A stretch of 64,000 nt of DNA from contig WRPI01000001.1 in assembly GCA_009773395.1 (NCBI GenBank), positions 1 to 64,000 of the forward strand, in the 5' to 3' direction. The stretch is from Hyphomonadaceae bacterium (GTDB lineage: Bacteria; Pseudomonadota; Alphaproteobacteria; Caulobacterales; Aquidulcibacteraceae). Positions 62,704-64,000 of the stretch are shown here, piece after piece (the stretch's first letter is position 1; each line of letters begins with the position of its first letter). Below the pieces are notes generated by a model. It saw nothing but the letters and a program-made list of their open reading frames with translations, had not been told where the DNA came from and made no database searches. The translations under genes were made by a program, and so were the position numbers.

Positions 62704-64000
62704 TTATTCTTGAATAACAACTGGGGTCAAAGTGCCGCCACGCGAAATCATAAGCTGTTTCGCACCGCCCGATGATTGCAAGGCTGCCGTCAGTTCTTGC
62801 GCATTACGAACAGGCCGCCGATTGACCGCAATCACAACATCGCCCGGATAAATGCCGCGCCGCGCTGCGGTTGAACCCGGGGTTACAAACACAATCATCG
62901 CGCCCGTGGTGAGGTTTGGAATTTGATCTTCGGCAGTAACATCACGATATTGCGCGCCAAAAACCGATGAATTACCACCCGCAGTTGCCGCTTGCGCGAT
63001 TTGCACTTGGCGCGGTTCTTCAACTGTCATGCGGGCATTATGGTCACGTCCATCGCGGCGATAAGTGAAATCAATATTAGTGCCAGGTTCGGCAATACCC
63101 ACAACCGATGAAAGTGCGCCCGGAGTTTCGATAAGCCGTCCTTGCGCGCGGGTAATAACATCACCAGTGCGCAGGCCCGCAGCTGCGGCAGGTGATTGCG
63201 GCAAGACTTCGGTTACTAGTGCGCCAAGAGTAGAAGGCACAACCATTGTCCGTGCTTGTTCTGCACTAATCGGGCCAACCACTACGCCTGTGCGACCGCG
63301 ACGGACTGCACCATTGCGGCGGATTTGATCGGCAATTGAAAGCGCAACCCGCGTTGGCACTGCAAAAGCAATCCCAACATTGCCGCCTGAGGGCGATAAA
63401 ATCGCTGTATTAATGCCAATAAGCCTTCCGCGAGAATCCAATAATGGCCCACCCGAATTACCACGATTAACCGAAGCGTCGGTTTGGATATAGTCTTCAA
63501 TGCCGTCGCCAATGCCTGACCGCGAAAGACCAGAAATTACACCGACTGTTAGTGTTTGTTCCAAGCCCATTGGATAACCAAGGGCAAAAACCACATCGCC
63601 AACCCGAATATTATCAGAGCTCGTGACGTTTACGGCGGACAAGCGCGGCGCTTCGATTTTGAGAACCGCAACGTCAGTTGCTTCATCCGAACCCAAAAGC
63701 CGCGCGTCCATTGTTCGGCCATCCGCCAAATCAACGCGGATTGCTGCCGCGCCTTCAACAACGTGATGGTTGGTAATTATTATGCCATTTGGCGCGTCGA
63801 TAATTACGCCAGAACCAGAACCACTTGGCCGCATTTGCACGGGCGGCACAATTGGCGGCGCGGTTGGCGTGGTTCTTTGGGGTGGTGCCGCTGGGCGCGC
63901 GGGCGCTGGCTGTGTAGGTTTTGGCGGGTATGACGGCGGAGCCTGCTCTGGCGCTGTCGGCTTTTTATTATTGGGCGCATCTTCACCATATTCAAATGAA
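62704..64000 (-). CDS. DegP/DegQ-type serine protease with two PDZ domains, N-terminus beyond window
   Basis: Open from 62704 back to the window edge (at least 432 codons), so the 5' end is missing. Begins inside a Pro-rich linker (PPKPTQPAPARPAAPPQ). Protease triad: His in ITNHHVVEG, Asp in ATDVAVLKIE, Ser in VNRGNSGGPLLD. PDZ1 contains VLPQSPAAAAGLRTGDVITRAQG, PDZ2 VTPGSTAARRGIYPGDVVIAVN. Periplasmic quality-control protease by family. The proline linker before the catalytic domain is unusual for DegP and suggests an anchor further out. Internal starts (63849) are not needed. Confidence 0.92.
   Translation of the reverse strand, partial: SFEYGEDAPNNKKPTAPEQAPPSYPPKPTQPAPARPAAPPQRTTPTAPPIVPPVQMRPSGSGSGVIIDAPNGIIITNHHVVEGAAAIRVDLADGRTMDARLLGSDEATDVAVLKIEAPRLSAVNVTSSDNIRVGDVVFALGYPMGLEQTLTVGVISGLSRSGIGDGIEDYIQTDASVNRGNSGGPLLDSRGRLIGINTAILSPSGGNVGIAFAVPTRVALSIADQIRRNGAVRRGRTGVVVGPISAEQARTMVVPSTLGALVTEVLPQSPAAAAGLRTGDVITRAQGRLIETPGALSSVVGIAEPGTNIDFTYRRDGRDHNARMTVEEPRQVQIAQAATAGGNSSVFGAQYRDVTAEDQIPNLTTGAMIVFVTPGSTAARRGIYPGDVVIAVNRRPVRNAQELTAALQSSGGAKQLMISRGGTLTPVVIQE

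Overview
The window reads as a stretch of chromosome from an aerobic, AT-rich alphaproteobacterium, most likely of the Caulobacterales/Hyphomonadales/Maricaulales type. The evidence is gene content: the rnd-lptC-lptA-lptB-rpoN-hpf-ptsN block, a SenC/RegB/RegA redox set, an MmcB-type DNA repair protein, an intracellular PHB depolymerase, a TIGR02001-type porin, and a TonB-receptor sugar locus with a tryptophan-halogenase-like flavoprotein. No rRNA, phage, integrase, transposase gene or CRISPR array was seen. Many genes seem to start at TTG.

Layout. 1-706: minus-strand start of a secreted protein with 54-bp (18-residue) tandem repeats, cut by the window edge. 1.2-3.9 kb: glycosyltransferase-methyltransferase fusion, a second methyltransferase and tRNA-Arg(CCG). 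4-8.6 kb: glyoxylate-shunt locus (RamB/ScfR-like regulator, aceA, aceB). 8.7-11 kb: dicarboxylate-type MFS carrier, glyoxalase I, PtsN. 11-16 kb: hpf, rpoN, LPS transport genes and a short RNase D. 16.3-18 kb: EttA. 18-21.7 kb: small accessory, defence-like island with a HigB/RelE-type toxin and XRE antitoxin, an AIPR-like protein behind a structured leader, a lone CopG-type antitoxin, and a brnTA pair whose toxin is frameshifted. 21.7-31.6 kb: ArsR/SRPBCC pair, fmt, truA, EEP hydrolase, sdhB, trehalase-like enzyme, DUF2891 protein, trmD, nitroreductase, rplS. 31.6-32.9 kb: an unknown coiled-coil membrane protein set between two copies of 20 bp of the rplS terminator. 33-43.7 kb: phaZ, senC, regB, SIMPL protein, regA, mmcB, lpd, OmpA-like and HhH envelope proteins, two methyltransferases. 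43.9-58.8 kb: porin, then a LacI-controlled saccharide locus (TonB receptor, GH3, halogenase-like, GH30, two FucP-like permeases, esterase). 59-64 kb: acnB, an M15-type peptidase and a DegP-type protease cut by the right edge.

How the genes work together. aceA/aceB, acnB, sdhB and lpd serve central carbon metabolism. The glyoxylate shunt together with phaZ suggests growth on acetate, fatty acids or stored PHB. The LacI regulator is likely to control the TonB receptor through two palindromes that bracket its promoter. GH3 and GH30 would cut beta-glycosides and the FucP-like permeases would import the sugars.

Most notable points. (a) A 162-bp palindromic MITE lies in frame inside the signal-peptide region of the GH30 gene, and a second 166-bp element of the same architecture lies at 34.2 kb. 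(b) The AIPR-like gene has its Shine-Dalgarno sequence inside a terminator-like hairpin. (c) A cargo gene sits between duplicated rplS-terminator sequence. (d) Two double-hairpin elements with compensatory base changes directly follow the stop codons of two unrelated genes. (e) A brnT toxin is broken while its antitoxin and operator look intact.
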